A DNA stretch of 64,000 nt, taken from NCBI RefSeq assembly GCF_020733705.1, contig NZ_JAJFZM010000017.1:434001-498000 (forward strand), read 5' to 3'. Both the position numbers and the translations under genes were made by a program. Origin of the DNA: Nocardia australiensis (GTDB lineage Bacteria > Actinomycetota > Actinomycetes > Mycobacteriales > Mycobacteriaceae). Of this stretch, positions 42,873-51,775 are shown piece by piece. How positions within the stretch are numbered: the stretch's first letter is position 1; each line of letters starts with the position of its first letter. The notes below the pieces were generated by a model. The model was not told where the DNA came from. It was given only the letters and a program-made list of their open reading frames with translations, and ran no database searches.

Positions 42873-43231
42873 ATCCGGCGGCAAGCCGAGCCGGGTACCG
42901 CACCGGTCATCGGCAGCTGCCGGCCCGGCATATCGTGGCCGTGTCCGTAAAGAAGATCGGCTGGATTTCCGCGGATCCCAACGCGCCACTGCCATCACGC
43001 CCGCCGGATCGTCGGGTGCTGACTGGTCGGCCGCGCGGTGCACGCAAACCACGCGCCCCGAACCGCCCCGATCGGCGGCTACCGAGCGCGGATGAACACG
43101 GGCGTGCCACATTCCGCACCTCGGTGCACCCGTTGGCGCACATATCGGTCAACTTACCGATTCCGGTAGCTGCGGTACGGCTGGCATGCTGAGTGCACTG
43201 TCCATTCACTATCGAGTCCGAAGAGGCCACA
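42873..43231. other. intergenic region after the LuxR gene
   Basis: About 360 bp. An open plus-strand frame exists but is arginine- and proline-rich with no good start. I see no gene. GAAGAGG before 43232 is the ribosome site of the next gene. Confidence 0.4.
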
Positions 43232-43828
43232 ATGACCTGGGTTTCACACGACCCTGTCGGCTCATCGGCACCTCCAGCCTCGCCATTGGTACTCGACTTT
43301 GGGCGCACTGATGGTGCCGATGCGTTGCCAGCGGCTCAGCCGCAACTGGCCGTGCAGCCTTTGCACAAGGCGGTGCCTTTATTGGAGCCCGGACATCTGA
43401 TTCAGGCGATCTCGGGCCGCTCTACCGATAGAACGCCACTTGTTGGTTGGGCGCGAACGCTCGGCGATCTGCACGCCGAATTGATACCTTTCAAGCTCGA
43501 CCCGGAGCTGTCGCCACGAAGCAATCCTTGCGAGCACGTTCACGCAGGAATCGATGAGGTTATTACTCAGATCAATGCGTGGGCGGTACGTCACATACCG
43601 CGTACGAAAAGCGCCCGCAAGCATACGCACTCGCTGGGTGAGGTGATCAGCCGCATCGCAATGACCTACGCCGAGGCATGGTGGACAGTGCTGCATGCAA
43701 AGGAAGAGGAAAAGCGGCACCAAGCATGGTTTCACCTGAGTGAAGCCCGTGAAGGCTACGCCGAAATGGTGGACCAAATCCGAAATCGTCACCTCCAATT
43801 GCCTTTGGGGTGGCGAGGAATCGGATGA
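43232..43828 (+). CDS. DUF4254 family protein
   Basis: A 198-residue protein. From about residue 70 ('PLVGWARTLGDLHAELI', 'HAGIDEVITQINAWAVRHIP', 'KHTHSLGEVISRIAMTYAEAWWT') it matches DUF4254, a helical family of unknown function that is frequent in Nocardia. The first 60 residues are poorly conserved and low-complexity. ATG 43232 follows GAAGAGG; the frame is open to 43193. It is monocistronic within a patch of mobile-element debris. Confidence 0.75.
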   Translation: MTWVSHDPVGSSAPPASPLVLDFGRTDGADALPAAQPQLAVQPLHKAVPLLEPGHLIQAISGRSTDRTPLVGWARTLGDLHAELIPFKLDPELSPRSNPCEHVHAGIDEVITQINAWAVRHIPRTKSARKHTHSLGEVISRIAMTYAEAWWTVLHAKEEEKRHQAWFHLSEAREGYAEMVDQIRNRHLQLPLGWRGIG

Positions 43829-44336
43829 CCGGGGCATAGCCGCGAAGACATTCAGGCCTTGCCCCGCGAGAGGTCGGTCCGGACTGCACACTGTCCATGT
43901 TCCGACCGGATTGCCCGATCGAGGTTTAGGCGCTTGACGCCTGAGCCGCCCGGCAACGACGCCGATAGCGGTCCACAAAGACGTGGACCTCGAAACGGGC
44001 GCAAACAATGGATCCGGTTGAGTGACCCCGGCGGCGTACTCAGCTGTTCGGCCGACACCGTTTTGCCCAGGTCAGAGGCTGTTGCGCATCCAGCTGAGAT
44101 CCGGATGTCCATCCTGTACCTGCGCGTCTCGGCCCACTGGTGACACACCGGAAGACTGCGGTTGAGCAGCGCGTATCCACAGGGTATCGAGCGGCGAGGG
44201 CTGCTCTGCTCATACAGCGGCAGCCCTTTCGATGATCTTGGGCGTGTCGATCCCGTTGGGGCACAGCATCTCCGGCTATAGACCCGGGTCGTGGTCGTGG
44301 GTAGTGCGCGATCAGCCGGACGCTGCACCTCACCCG
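43829..44336. other. non-coding stretch between the DUF4254 gene and an ISL3 remnant
   Basis: I see no supportable gene on either strand; the open frames are arginine/proline-rich or cysteine-rich and lack ribosome sites. It is likely decayed sequence linked to the neighbouring IS remnant. Confidence 0.4.
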
Positions 44337-44553
44337 CACGACTGTGCGCCGCCAAGCCAGAGCCGCCACCGCCGAGCAGTTGCTGACCGAGGTCGGCAAA
44401 CGCGGCAGCATCCTCGACAAACACTGACTCACCCTCGACTGGAGCAGCGGCGCGGTCGAAGGCAACGTCAACCGCATCAAGATGATCAAGCGAACCGGGT
44501 ACGGCCGAGCCAACTTCGACCTCCTGCGCGCCCGCGTGCTCCTGGCGGACTGA
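44337..44553 (+). pseudogene. ISL3-family transposase remnant (C-terminal end)
   Basis: The frame 44428-44553 encodes 'LTLDWSSGAVEGNVNRIKM', 'IKRTGYGRANFDLLRARVLL', 'AD' then TGA, the complete C-terminal end of an IS204/IS1096/IS1165-type transposase. An in-frame TGA at 44425-44427 and a poorly matching upstream part ('QLLTEVGKRGSILDKH') show it is dead. It differs clearly from the remnant at 41.8 kb, so it comes from another element. Confidence 0.75.
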
Positions 44554-44772
44554 CCCACGAAATCATCGAAAGTGGGCCAGAGCCGGCTTTTCGCCCCCAT
44601 CGGTCTCGCCCCGGTCGACCACGACGTCGATCGCACCCGGCCGTGGGCAAACCCTCGGCGATCGAACGACACGCGCTGGGACCGCTGCGCCGGTCCTGAG
44701 ACGTATGACGGAGAATGGGGCGCGCACGCGGTGGTCATAGGCGTATCTGCGCCAAGGTGATATACACCGCTG

Positions 44773-44822
44773 CAACACAAGGTGTTGTGCTGGCTGGAGT
44801 TGTTACCCACAAGGAGTAGTGT
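44773..44822 (+). promoter_or_regulatory. tandem NrdR-like boxes before nrdF
   Basis: Box 1 is CAACA-N5-TGTTG (44773-44787). Box 2 is CCACAAGGAGTAGTGT (44807-44822). The same two boxes in the same order occur before nrdH. Box 2 differs from its nrdH counterpart at only 2 of 16 positions. This resembles the paired boxes bound by the ATP/dATP-sensing repressor NrdR. Confidence 0.65.
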
Positions 44823-44877
44823 TCAGTAGGTAGCGATTCCGTGACGGCAGCGTGCTCGGGAAGGGCGTGGAGGCAGA

Positions 44878-45840
44878 ATGAAACTGATCGATCGGGTGTC
44901 GGCGATCAACTGGAATCGGGTGCCCGACGAGAAGGATGCCGAGGTTTGGGACCGACTGACCGGCAACTTCTGGCTGCCCGAAAAGGTACCGGTGTCCAAT
45001 GACATTCCGTCATGGAACACCCTCACCGCCGACGAGAAGCAATTGACCATGCGGGTGTTCACCGGCTTGACGCTGCTGGACACCATACAGGGCACCGTCG
45101 GCGCGGTCAGCCTGATCCCGGACGCGCTGACCCCGCACGAAGAGGCGGTATACACCAACATCGCGTTCATGGAGTCGGTGCACGCCAAGAGCTACAGCTC
45201 CATCTTCTCCACACTGTGTTCCACCCGCGAGATCGACGACGCGTTCCGGTGGTCGGAGGAGAACCGCAACCTGCAGCGCAAAGCCGAGATCGTGCTCGGC
45301 TACTACAACGGCGAAGATCCGCTCAAGCGCAAGGTGGCCTCCACCCTGCTGGAGAGCTTCCTGTTCTACTCCGGCTTCTACCTGCCGATGTATTGGTCCT
45401 CCCGGGCCAAGCTCACCAACACCGCCGACCTGATCCGGCTGATCATCCGCGACGAAGCCGTGCACGGCTACTACATCGGCTACAAGTACCAGAAGGGCCT
45501 GGAACTGGTCAGCCAGGCCGAGCGCGACGAGCTGAAGAACTACACCTTCGAGCTGCTCTTCGAGCTCTACGACAACGAGGTCGACTACACCCAGGACCTC
45601 TACGACGAGGTCGGCCTCACCGAGGACGTCAAGAAGTTCCTGCGCTACAACGCCAACAAGGCGCTGATGAACCTCGGCTACGAGAGCCTGTTCCCCAAGG
45701 ACGAGACCGACGTGAACCCGGCCATCCTCTCGGCCCTGTCCCCCAACGCCGACGAGAACCACGACTTCTTCTCCGGCTCGGGCTCCAGCTACGTCATCGG
45801 CAAGGCGGTCAATACCGAAGACGAAGACTGGGAGTTCTGA
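44878..45840 (+). CDS. nrdF: class Ib ribonucleoside-diphosphate reductase, beta subunit
   Basis: The radical-generating small subunit (320 residues), which forms a tyrosyl radical at a Mn2 or Fe2 centre and passes it to NrdE. 'WLPEKVPVSNDI', 'NIAFMESVHAKSYSSIF' (metal-binding Glu and His and the region of the radical Tyr) and 'RDEAVHGYYIGYKYQ' are intact, and the C-terminal tail 'EDEDWEF' binds NrdE. ATG 44878 follows GGAGG. It is on the opposite strand to nrdHIE and 2.6 kb away, with its own promoter bearing the same boxes. Confidence 0.97.
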   Translation: MKLIDRVSAINWNRVPDEKDAEVWDRLTGNFWLPEKVPVSNDIPSWNTLTADEKQLTMRVFTGLTLLDTIQGTVGAVSLIPDALTPHEEAVYTNIAFMESVHAKSYSSIFSTLCSTREIDDAFRWSEENRNLQRKAEIVLGYYNGEDPLKRKVASTLLESFLFYSGFYLPMYWSSRAKLTNTADLIRLIIRDEAVHGYYIGYKYQKGLELVSQAERDELKNYTFELLFELYDNEVDYTQDLYDEVGLTEDVKKFLRYNANKALMNLGYESLFPKDETDVNPAILSALSPNADENHDFFSGSGSSYVIGKAVNTEDEDWEF

Positions 45841-45848
45841 TCGCACAT

Positions 45849-45878
45849 CCTGCCGCCACCATTTCCGGTGGCGGCAGG
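45849..45878. terminator. hairpin terminator between nrdF and mgtE
   Basis: CCTGCCGCCACC-N6-GGTGGCGGCAGG, a 12-bp perfect stem, 8 bp after the nrdF stop. The rest of the 204-bp convergent gap is empty. Confidence 0.8.
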
Positions 45879-46044
45879 AACGCATGCTCCATCACACTGC
45901 GAAACTAATTGTCCCCGTTGGTCTTTTGCAGAATCCGCAACTCCGATCCGGCGCCCCGATCCAGGCAATGCGATTAGCCGTCTCGACCGGGTTGGCTCAA
46001 TGTCCTGCGGTACGGGATCCCTTGGGCAACAGCAGATTCGATGT

Positions 46045-47487
46045 TCAGATGCCGAGAACCAGTTTGGCCGTGGTGAAGTAGATGATCAGGCCGGTGGCGT
46101 CGACGAGGGTGGTAACCATGGGTGCCGAAACCACTGCGGGATCGATGCGGAAACGCTTGGCCAGCAAGGGCATTGTGCCGCCGATGGTTGCCGCCCAGCC
46201 ACAGATCAGCACGAGTGTGATGCCGACGACCAGGGCTGTGCCCGGGTCGACGAACAGTGCGCCGATGATCACTCCCGCGGTGGCGAGCATCGCGCCGAGG
46301 ACCAGGCCGACGCGACATTCACGCCAGATCACCTTCAACAGATCCGACCCGCGCACCTCACCAACGGCGAGAGCGCGCACACACGCGGTGGCCGCCTGAG
46401 CGCCCGCATTGCCACCCGCCCCGATCAGCAGCGGAATGAACAGTGCCAGGTTCGCCGCCTGCTGGAGCGTGCCTTCGAAGAAGTCGGTGACGCTGACGGT
46501 CAGAGTCGCCGCGAACAGCAACAGCAGCAACCACAGTGCGCGGTAGCGGGCGAGCTGGATCACCCCGGCGGCCATATAGTGCCCGGCCCATGGTGCGGAG
46601 CCGGCCTGCTTGGCCACATCCTCGCTGTCGGCGGCCTCGATGACCTCGACCGCGTCGTCTATGGTGAGCAGCCCGACCAGGCGGTCCTCGCTGTCGACGA
46701 CCGGCAGGTTGAGGTCGTTGGTCTCGCGCATCAGCCGGGCGGCCTTTTCCGCCGAGTCGGTGGCGCGCACGAAAGCCGGTTCGGTGACAACGAGTTCGGC
46801 GACCATCGTGTCCGGCCGGCTCAATACCAGTTCTCGCAGTTCCACAATGCCGGTGAGTCGCCTGCCCGCGTCGACCACGGGCAGTGTGTAGACGGTTTCG
46901 GCATTTGCGCCCTTGGTTCGCACTGTCTGGAGCGCGGCAGCGACGGTCAGATTGCGTGGCAGCGCAACAACTTCCGGCGTCATATACAGCCCGACCGAGC
47001 CCTCGGGGTAGCCGAGCAATGCGGCGGTCATCCGCCGTTCGCGGGGGCTCAGCCCGGCGAGTACCTTCTTTGCGACCTTGGCCGGTGCCTCGCGCAGCAT
47101 TCTGGCACGGTCGTCGGGAGCCATTTCCTCGACGAGTTCACGAAAGGTGTGGTCGCGCAGACCTTGCAGGATCTGCTGCTGGTCCACGGGCTCGAGTTCC
47201 TCGAATACCGCCAGCGCCAGATCCTTGTCGAGCAGCCGGAAGGCCAGCCCGGCCTGGACGGCATCCATCCTGGCGAGTTGATCGGCGATCACGTGCGGTG
47301 GGTGATTGTCGAGCCATTCGAGCGCGACGTCGACGCGGTGGGCGTCGATCGCCTCCGGCAACGAGAGCTCGGGTGTCGAAGTCTCGGGCAGGGCCGATAC
47401 TTCGGGCATGGGAGCATCCGACATAGGTACATCCGGGCACGCCTCGGGCAGCGTTGGACGCGCTTCGATAACTTCGGTCTGCGACAT
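46045..47487 (-). CDS. mgtE: magnesium transporter MgtE
   Basis: A Mg2+ channel/transporter (480 residues). The order is an N-terminal helical superhelix domain (about 50-170), two CBS domains (about 170-300; 'VYTLPVVDAGRRLTGIV', 'NLPVVDSEDRLVGLLTIDDAVE') and a five-helix membrane domain with 'LFIPLLIGAGGNAGAQAAT'. The first 45 residues are a proline/glutamate-rich extension. Start ATG 47487 is preceded by a weak GGATCTCCC. About 340 bp upstream carries no recognisable Mg2+ riboswitch. It separates nrdF from nrdE. Confidence 0.94.
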   Translation of the reverse strand: MSQTEVIEARPTLPEACPDVPMSDAPMPEVSALPETSTPELSLPEAIDAHRVDVALEWLDNHPPHVIADQLARMDAVQAGLAFRLLDKDLALAVFEELEPVDQQQILQGLRDHTFRELVEEMAPDDRARMLREAPAKVAKKVLAGLSPRERRMTAALLGYPEGSVGLYMTPEVVALPRNLTVAAALQTVRTKGANAETVYTLPVVDAGRRLTGIVELRELVLSRPDTMVAELVVTEPAFVRATDSAEKAARLMRETNDLNLPVVDSEDRLVGLLTIDDAVEVIEAADSEDVAKQAGSAPWAGHYMAAGVIQLARYRALWLLLLLFAATLTVSVTDFFEGTLQQAANLALFIPLLIGAGGNAGAQAATACVRALAVGEVRGSDLLKVIWRECRVGLVLGAMLATAGVIIGALFVDPGTALVVGITLVLICGWAATIGGTMPLLAKRFRIDPAVVSAPMVTTLVDATGLIIYFTTAKLVLGI

Positions 47488-47831
47488 GGGAGATCCTCAG
47501 CAGAGCGGGAGTGAATGAGAAAGTGCGTGATTCACACCGCGGGCGCCGGCCTCTGCTGTCGCGAACTAGCTAAGAGGGCGAGAGGGCGGCGCCGCGCGGC
47601 CTTCGACTCGGAGGTTCGCTGCGCATCGCAACCCCACCTCCTCATGGTCGCTGCCGCGGATCCAGGCATCCACGCCACTGCAGAAAACGGATACGGACAC
47701 GATTGCGTCCCTGTGTAGGATACACGCATTTGGTGCCACAGCCGACCAGACGCGATCCACGCAACGGGCGTTGCACCTCGGAGATCGCGCCTGGCGGAAC
47801 AAAGGCAATGCCCCGCGTGCCCCGACTCGGT
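47488..47831. other. mgtE leader region
   Basis: About 340 bp on the mgtE 5' side. The conserved blocks of the ykoK M-box riboswitch were looked for and not found. TAGGAT and GTGTAGGATACAC near 47712-47725 form a small dyad that could be part of a promoter. No gene. Confidence 0.35.
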
Positions 47832-48061
47832 CTACCGCTCCCCTGGTTCGCCCGGCAGCATGGCGGTTATGGCGAATTCCGTATCGCTCCAAGTGGGTAC
47901 GTGATCCACCCATGACGGGACAGGTTCGGATTGAACGCCGAACAGATACAGGTGCGAGACGAGCCCGCGCAGTCCGCGGTGCACCTCCAGCCGATCATCG
48001 ATCATGTGCGTGATCCCTAGCTCGGCGCAGTGGATCGCCTTGTCCGCACGGCCGTCAGCCG
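47832..48061 (-). pseudogene. fragment of a HAD-like hypothetical protein
   Basis: The minus-strand frame reads 'KAIHCAELGITHMIDDRLEV', 'LVSHLYLFGVQSEPVPSWVD', ending at 47832. This matches the C-terminal end of a conserved actinobacterial HAD-type protein ('ITHFVDDR', 'HLYLFG'). The N-terminal two thirds are missing and upstream sequence does not continue it. Likely a truncated relic. Confidence 0.45.
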
Positions 48062-48159
48062 GCCATTCGTCGCCTCGGGCTGGACAACCGCACCACCGCC
48101 CACCTGGCACCCAGTGACCTCAGCTGGACGCACGTGGCATCGAGCTATTACCCCGGCGG

Positions 48160-48310
48160 TGCGGACGCGACCTCTTCGGCACCAGCGCCGCCGTCGGCAC
48201 CCCCGAGCAGATCAGCGAAAAGCTCTCGCGGGTCCGCGATCTCGGCCTGAGCTACGCAATCTTCAATTTCCGGAGCCGGCCTACGACACCTCCGGCATCG
48301 AACTGACAAC
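48160..48310 (+). pseudogene. fragment of a luciferase-like (LLM class) oxidoreductase
   Basis: The plus strand encodes 'DLFGTSAAVGTPEQISEKLS' and 'RVRDLGLSYAIFNF', then after a one-base frameshift near 48268 'PEPAYDTSGIEL'. This is typical of the C-terminal end of F420/FMN-dependent luciferase-like monooxygenases. The beginning is missing. M. tuberculosis has a monooxygenase gene (Rv3049c) between nrdF2 and nrdE, but it belongs to another family as I recall. Confidence 0.5.
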
Positions 48311-48399
48311 CCTCGATAACCAGCCTTCCGTCGCGCCGGACATCCCCTTTCGGGTCGCAGCGATGATCTGACGATCGGAGCCTGGTTACCGCGGCAAAA

Positions 48400-48426
48400 G
48401 GGCGGCCTCCGCAACGGAGACCGCCC
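48400..48426 (-). terminator. terminator after nrdE
   Basis: On the minus strand, GGGCGGTCTCCG-TTG-CGGAGGCCGCCC followed by TTTT, 12 bp after the nrdE stop. Confidence 0.85.
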
Positions 48427-48438
48427 TCGGCAACATGC

Positions 48439-50628
48439 CTACAGCATGCAGGAAACGCAACCCTCGACTTCGGTTCCCTCCAAAGCCATTTGGCGCAGGC
48501 GGATGTAGTAGAGCGTCTTGATGCCCTTGCGCCAGGCGTAGATCTGCGCACGGTTCAGGTCACGGGTGGAGGCCGTGTCCTTGAAGAACAGCGTCAGCGA
48601 CAGGCCCTGGTCCACATGCTGGGTGGCCGCGGCGTAGGTGTCGATGATCTTCTCGTAACCGATCTCGTACGCGTCGTCGTAGTACTCGAGGTTGTCGTTG
48701 TCGAGGTAGGGCGCCGGGTAGTAGACGCGGCCGATCTTGCCTTCCTTGCGGATCTCGATCTTCGACGCCACCGGGTGGATGGAACTGGTGGAGTGGTTGA
48801 TGTAGGAGATCGAACCGGTTGGCGGCACCGCCTGCAGGTTCTGGTTGTAGATGCCATGCTCCATCACCGAGGATTTCAGCTCACGCCAATCGTCCTGGGT
48901 CGGAATGTGCACGCCCGCATCGGCGAAGATCCGCGCCACGCGTTCGGTTTTCGGCTCCCACACCTGCTCGGTGTACTTGTCGAAGTACTCGCCGCTGGCG
49001 TACTTGGATTCAGGGAAGCCACCGAAGTAGCTGCCGCGCTCTTTCGCGATCAGGTTCGATGCCCGAATCGCATGGTAGACAACCGTATAGAAGTAGATGT
49101 TGGTGAAGTCGACGCCCTCGTCGGAACCGTAGTGAACCCGCTCGCGGGCCAGATACCCGTGCAGGTTCATCTGGCCGAGGCCGATGGCGTGAGACTCGTT
49201 GTTGCCCTGCTCGATCGATGGCACCGAGTAGATGTGCGTCTGATCCGACACCGCGGTCAGCGCCCGGATCGAGGTCTCGATGGTCTGCGCGAAATCGGGT
49301 GAATCCATCGTCTTGGCGATGTTCAGCGAGCCGAGGTTGCACGAAATATCCTTGCCCACCTTGGCATAGGACAGATCATCGTTGAACAGCGACGGCGTGG
49401 AAACCTGCAGGATCTCCGAGCACAGGTTCGAGTGGGTGATCTTGCCCGCGATCGGGTTGGCCCGGTTCACCGTGTCCTCGAACATGATGTAGGGGTAGCC
49501 GGATTCGAACTGCAGCTCGGCGACGGTCTGGAAGAACTCGCGCGCCTTGATCTTCGACTTGCGGATCCGCTTGTCGTCGACCATCTCGTAGTACTTCTCG
49601 GTGACGTCGATATCGGCGAAGGACTTGCCGTAGATGCGTTCCACGTCGTACGGCGAGAACAGGTACATGTCCTCGTTCTTCTTCGCCAGCTCGAAGGTGA
49701 TGTCCGGGATCACCACACCCAGTGAGAGGGTCTTGATGCGGATCTTCTCGTCCGCGTTCTCCCGCTTGGTATCCAGGAACCGGTAAATATCGGGATGGTG
49801 CGCGTGCAGATACACCGCGCCCGCACCCTGACGCGCACCGAGCTGGTTGGCATAGGAGAACGAATCCTCCAGCAGCTTCATGATCGGAATGACACCCGAG
49901 GACTGGTTCTCGATCTTCTTGATCGGCGCACCGTGCTCACGAATGTTGCTGAGCAGCAACGCGACTCCGCCACCACGCTTGGACAACTGCAGCGCGGAAT
50001 TGATGGACCGCCCGATGGACTCCATATTGTCCTCGATGCGTAAAAGGAAGCATGACACCGGCTCGCCGCGCTGCTTCTTGCCCGAGTTCAGAAAGGTCGG
50101 GGTGGCCGGCTGGAAGCGGCCGTCGATGATCTCGTCAACCAGCTTGCTCGCGAGTACCTCGTCTCCGGCCGCGAGAGTCAGCGCCACCATGCAGACCCGG
50201 TCCTCGAACCGCTCCAGGTAACGCTTCCCGTCGAAGGTCTTGAGGGTGTAGGAGGTGTAGTACTTGAACGCGCCGAGGAAGGTGGGGAAACGGAACTTCT
50301 TAGCGTAGGCCTGCTGGAACAGCTGCTTGATGAACCCGCGGCCGTACTGGTCGAGAACCTCGGCCTCGTAATAGTTTTCGTTGACCAGGTAGTCCAGCTT
50401 CTCGTCCAGGTTGTGGAAGAAGACCGTGTTCTGGTTGACGTGCTGCAGGAAGTATTGGTGTGCGGCCTCGCGGTCCTTGTCGAACTGGATCTCGCCGTTC
50501 GGACCGTACAAGTTCAGCATCGCGTTGAGGGCGTGATAGTCCATGACCTCGCCTGCCTCGGCTCCGCGAACCGTGGTTTGCTCTAGGCGAGCCGTTTTAC
50601 CGGTCGGTGCTGTCGTTGCTGTTGCCAA
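48439..50628 (-). CDS. nrdE: class Ib ribonucleoside-diphosphate reductase, alpha subunit
   Basis: The catalytic subunit (729 residues) that reduces NDPs to dNDPs. Active-site cysteines are in 'GEPVSCFLL' and 'SNLCSEI', the radical-bearing region in 'NLGSLNIAKTM', and the C-terminal redox pair in 'CVSCML', which is re-reduced by NrdH. TTG 50628 overlaps nrdI by 46 bp. The conserved core starts at 'MDYHALNAML', so ATG 50544 is an alternative, but mycobacterial homologues also carry an N-terminal extension. Last gene of the nrdH-nrdI-nrdE operon. Confidence 0.95.
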   Translation of the reverse strand: MATATTAPTGKTARLEQTTVRGAEAGEVMDYHALNAMLNLYGPNGEIQFDKDREAAHQYFLQHVNQNTVFFHNLDEKLDYLVNENYYEAEVLDQYGRGFIKQLFQQAYAKKFRFPTFLGAFKYYTSYTLKTFDGKRYLERFEDRVCMVALTLAAGDEVLASKLVDEIIDGRFQPATPTFLNSGKKQRGEPVSCFLLRIEDNMESIGRSINSALQLSKRGGGVALLLSNIREHGAPIKKIENQSSGVIPIMKLLEDSFSYANQLGARQGAGAVYLHAHHPDIYRFLDTKRENADEKIRIKTLSLGVVIPDITFELAKKNEDMYLFSPYDVERIYGKSFADIDVTEKYYEMVDDKRIRKSKIKAREFFQTVAELQFESGYPYIMFEDTVNRANPIAGKITHSNLCSEILQVSTPSLFNDDLSYAKVGKDISCNLGSLNIAKTMDSPDFAQTIETSIRALTAVSDQTHIYSVPSIEQGNNESHAIGLGQMNLHGYLARERVHYGSDEGVDFTNIYFYTVVYHAIRASNLIAKERGSYFGGFPESKYASGEYFDKYTEQVWEPKTERVARIFADAGVHIPTQDDWRELKSSVMEHGIYNQNLQAVPPTGSISYINHSTSSIHPVASKIEIRKEGKIGRVYYPAPYLDNDNLEYYDDAYEIGYEKIIDTYAAATQHVDQGLSLTLFFKDTASTRDLNRAQIYAWRKGIKTLYYIRLRQMALEGTEVEGCVSCML

Positions 50629-51044
50629 AACAATCCCAATCCCTCTCGGACGCGCTCGACGTCCTCAGCAGTTCCCATGAGTTCGAAGCGATATAGGTAC
50701 GGCACCCCGCATTTGCGCGAGATCACCTCTCCCGCATAGCAGTACGTATCGCCGAAGTTCGTGTTGCCCGCCGCGACGACACCGCGCAGCAGGGCGCGAT
50801 TGTGCGGATCGTTGAGGAACTTGGCGACTTGCCGAGGCACGAAATCCTTGTCGGATCTATTTCCACCCAGAACGTGCCGACCGCCCCCGTAGGTGGGGAC
50901 GATCAGCACGTAGGGCTCGTCTACGCGCAGCGAATCGGCGGAGTGCAGTGGTATGCGAGTCGCCGGGATACCCAGCTTCTCGACGAAGCGATGCGTGTTC
51001 TCCGAGGCGCTGGAGAAGTAAACCAGCGCTGCCGTTTCGGACAT
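50583..51044 (-). CDS. nrdI: flavodoxin-like NrdI protein
   Basis: NrdI (153 residues) supplies the oxidant that assembles the Mn2-tyrosyl centre of NrdF. It has the FMN-binding 'VYFSSASENTHRFVEKL', 'VPTYGGG', and 'AAGNTNFGDTYCYAG'. It lies between nrdH and nrdE, overlapping the latter. A normal length and all expected motifs make the call firm. Confidence 0.96.
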   Translation of the reverse strand: MSETAALVYFSSASENTHRFVEKLGIPATRIPLHSADSLRVDEPYVLIVPTYGGGRHVLGGNRSDKDFVPRQVAKFLNDPHNRALLRGVVAAGNTNFGDTYCYAGEVISRKCGVPYLYRFELMGTAEDVERVREGLGLFWQQQRQHRPVKRLA

Positions 51045-51095
51045 GGCCGGCTCCCTTCTTCCATCATTCGGATGAACGGAAACGAACTACGCGGC

Positions 51096-51329
51096 TCAGG
51101 CCGCGACAGTGGCGAGCGACTTGATGCGGTCGGGCCGGAAGCCGGACCAGTGATCCTCGCCGGCCACGATAACCGGCGCCTGCAGGTAGCCCAGCGCCAT
51201 GACATAGTCACGCGCCTCGTCGTTCTCGGAGATATCGATGACCTCGTAATCGACCCCGACCTTGTCGAGGGCCTTGTAGGTCGCGTTGCACTGGACGCAA
51301 GCGGGCTTGGTGTACACGGTGATGGTCAT
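51096..51329 (-). CDS. nrdH: glutaredoxin-like NrdH redoxin
   Basis: A 77-residue redoxin that reduces NrdE. The redox motif is Cys11-Val-Gln-Cys14, and the C-terminal 'WSGFRPDRI' is the NrdH signature that directs reduction by thioredoxin reductase. ATG 51329 follows AGGAGAGAGG. First gene of the operon, with a 450-bp upstream region carrying NrdR-like boxes. Confidence 0.96.
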   Translation of the reverse strand: MTITVYTKPACVQCNATYKALDKVGVDYEVIDISENDEARDYVMALGYLQAPVIVAGEDHWSGFRPDRIKSLATVAA

Positions 51330-51528
51330 TGAGTCCCTCTCTCCTATGCCTGATCCACAGCCTGTGATCCGTATGCAGTGTTGTTTCGAGCGACTGTGAG
51401 CAGTCGCTTGCGATGCATGCTCCGACGTACGCTGCGCAAACTCCTGGATCCGATCCCGAATGCCCTGCTCAGCCGGTTCGCACCGATGCGTTTCGCCTCG
51501 AGCTTCAGATCGTCTTCCAGTACGACAG

Positions 51529-51573
51529 ACACTACACCTAGTGGCCGACAGATTCATACAACACGACATGTTG
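51529..51573 (-). promoter_or_regulatory. tandem NrdR-like boxes before nrdH
   Basis: On the minus strand, CAACA-N5-TGTTG (51573-51559) is followed by CCACTAGGTGTAGTGT (51544-51529), with centres about 30 bp apart, close to three helical turns. Both boxes recur before nrdF. They lie 200 bp upstream of nrdH, so the leader is long; I see no gene in the 446-bp gap. Confidence 0.7.
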
Positions 51574-51698
51574 CGAACCACAAAGATGAAATTCCGACGC
51601 GGTAAGTACCAGGACGCTCGATTCGCAAGCCGACACGACCGTGTCATGGATCACAATTTCGCGCAGCGGCTCTCTTCCAGCAAACCCCGCGACGCACA

Positions 51699-51747
51699 CA
51701 AAAACGGGCCGTCCGCACTCCGATCGAGCAGAGTGCGGACGGCCCGT
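51699..51747 (-). terminator. intrinsic terminator of the FMN reductase gene
   Basis: ACGGGCCGTCCGCACTC with a perfect 17-bp complement and 10-base loop (51704-51747). On the minus strand it is followed by a T5 run. Confidence 0.9.
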
Positions 51748-51775
51748 CGGACGGTCACCGGTCAGCGCGTCGAGC

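Noticed and set aside
42839..43192. A 117-codon plus-strand frame after the LuxR gene
   Set aside because: It overlaps the LuxR 3' end, has a proline/arginine-rich translation and no ribosome site.
41726..44553. Composite transposon formed by two copies of one IS
   Set aside because: The two transposase ends differ clearly in sequence and no matching inverted repeats or target duplications were found.
45868..47514. A 548-codon plus-strand frame
   Set aside because: It is antisense to mgtE and has no recognisable motif or ribosome site.
47488..47831. Mg2+ (M-box) riboswitch before mgtE
   Set aside because: The conserved M-box sequence blocks could not be found in the leader.
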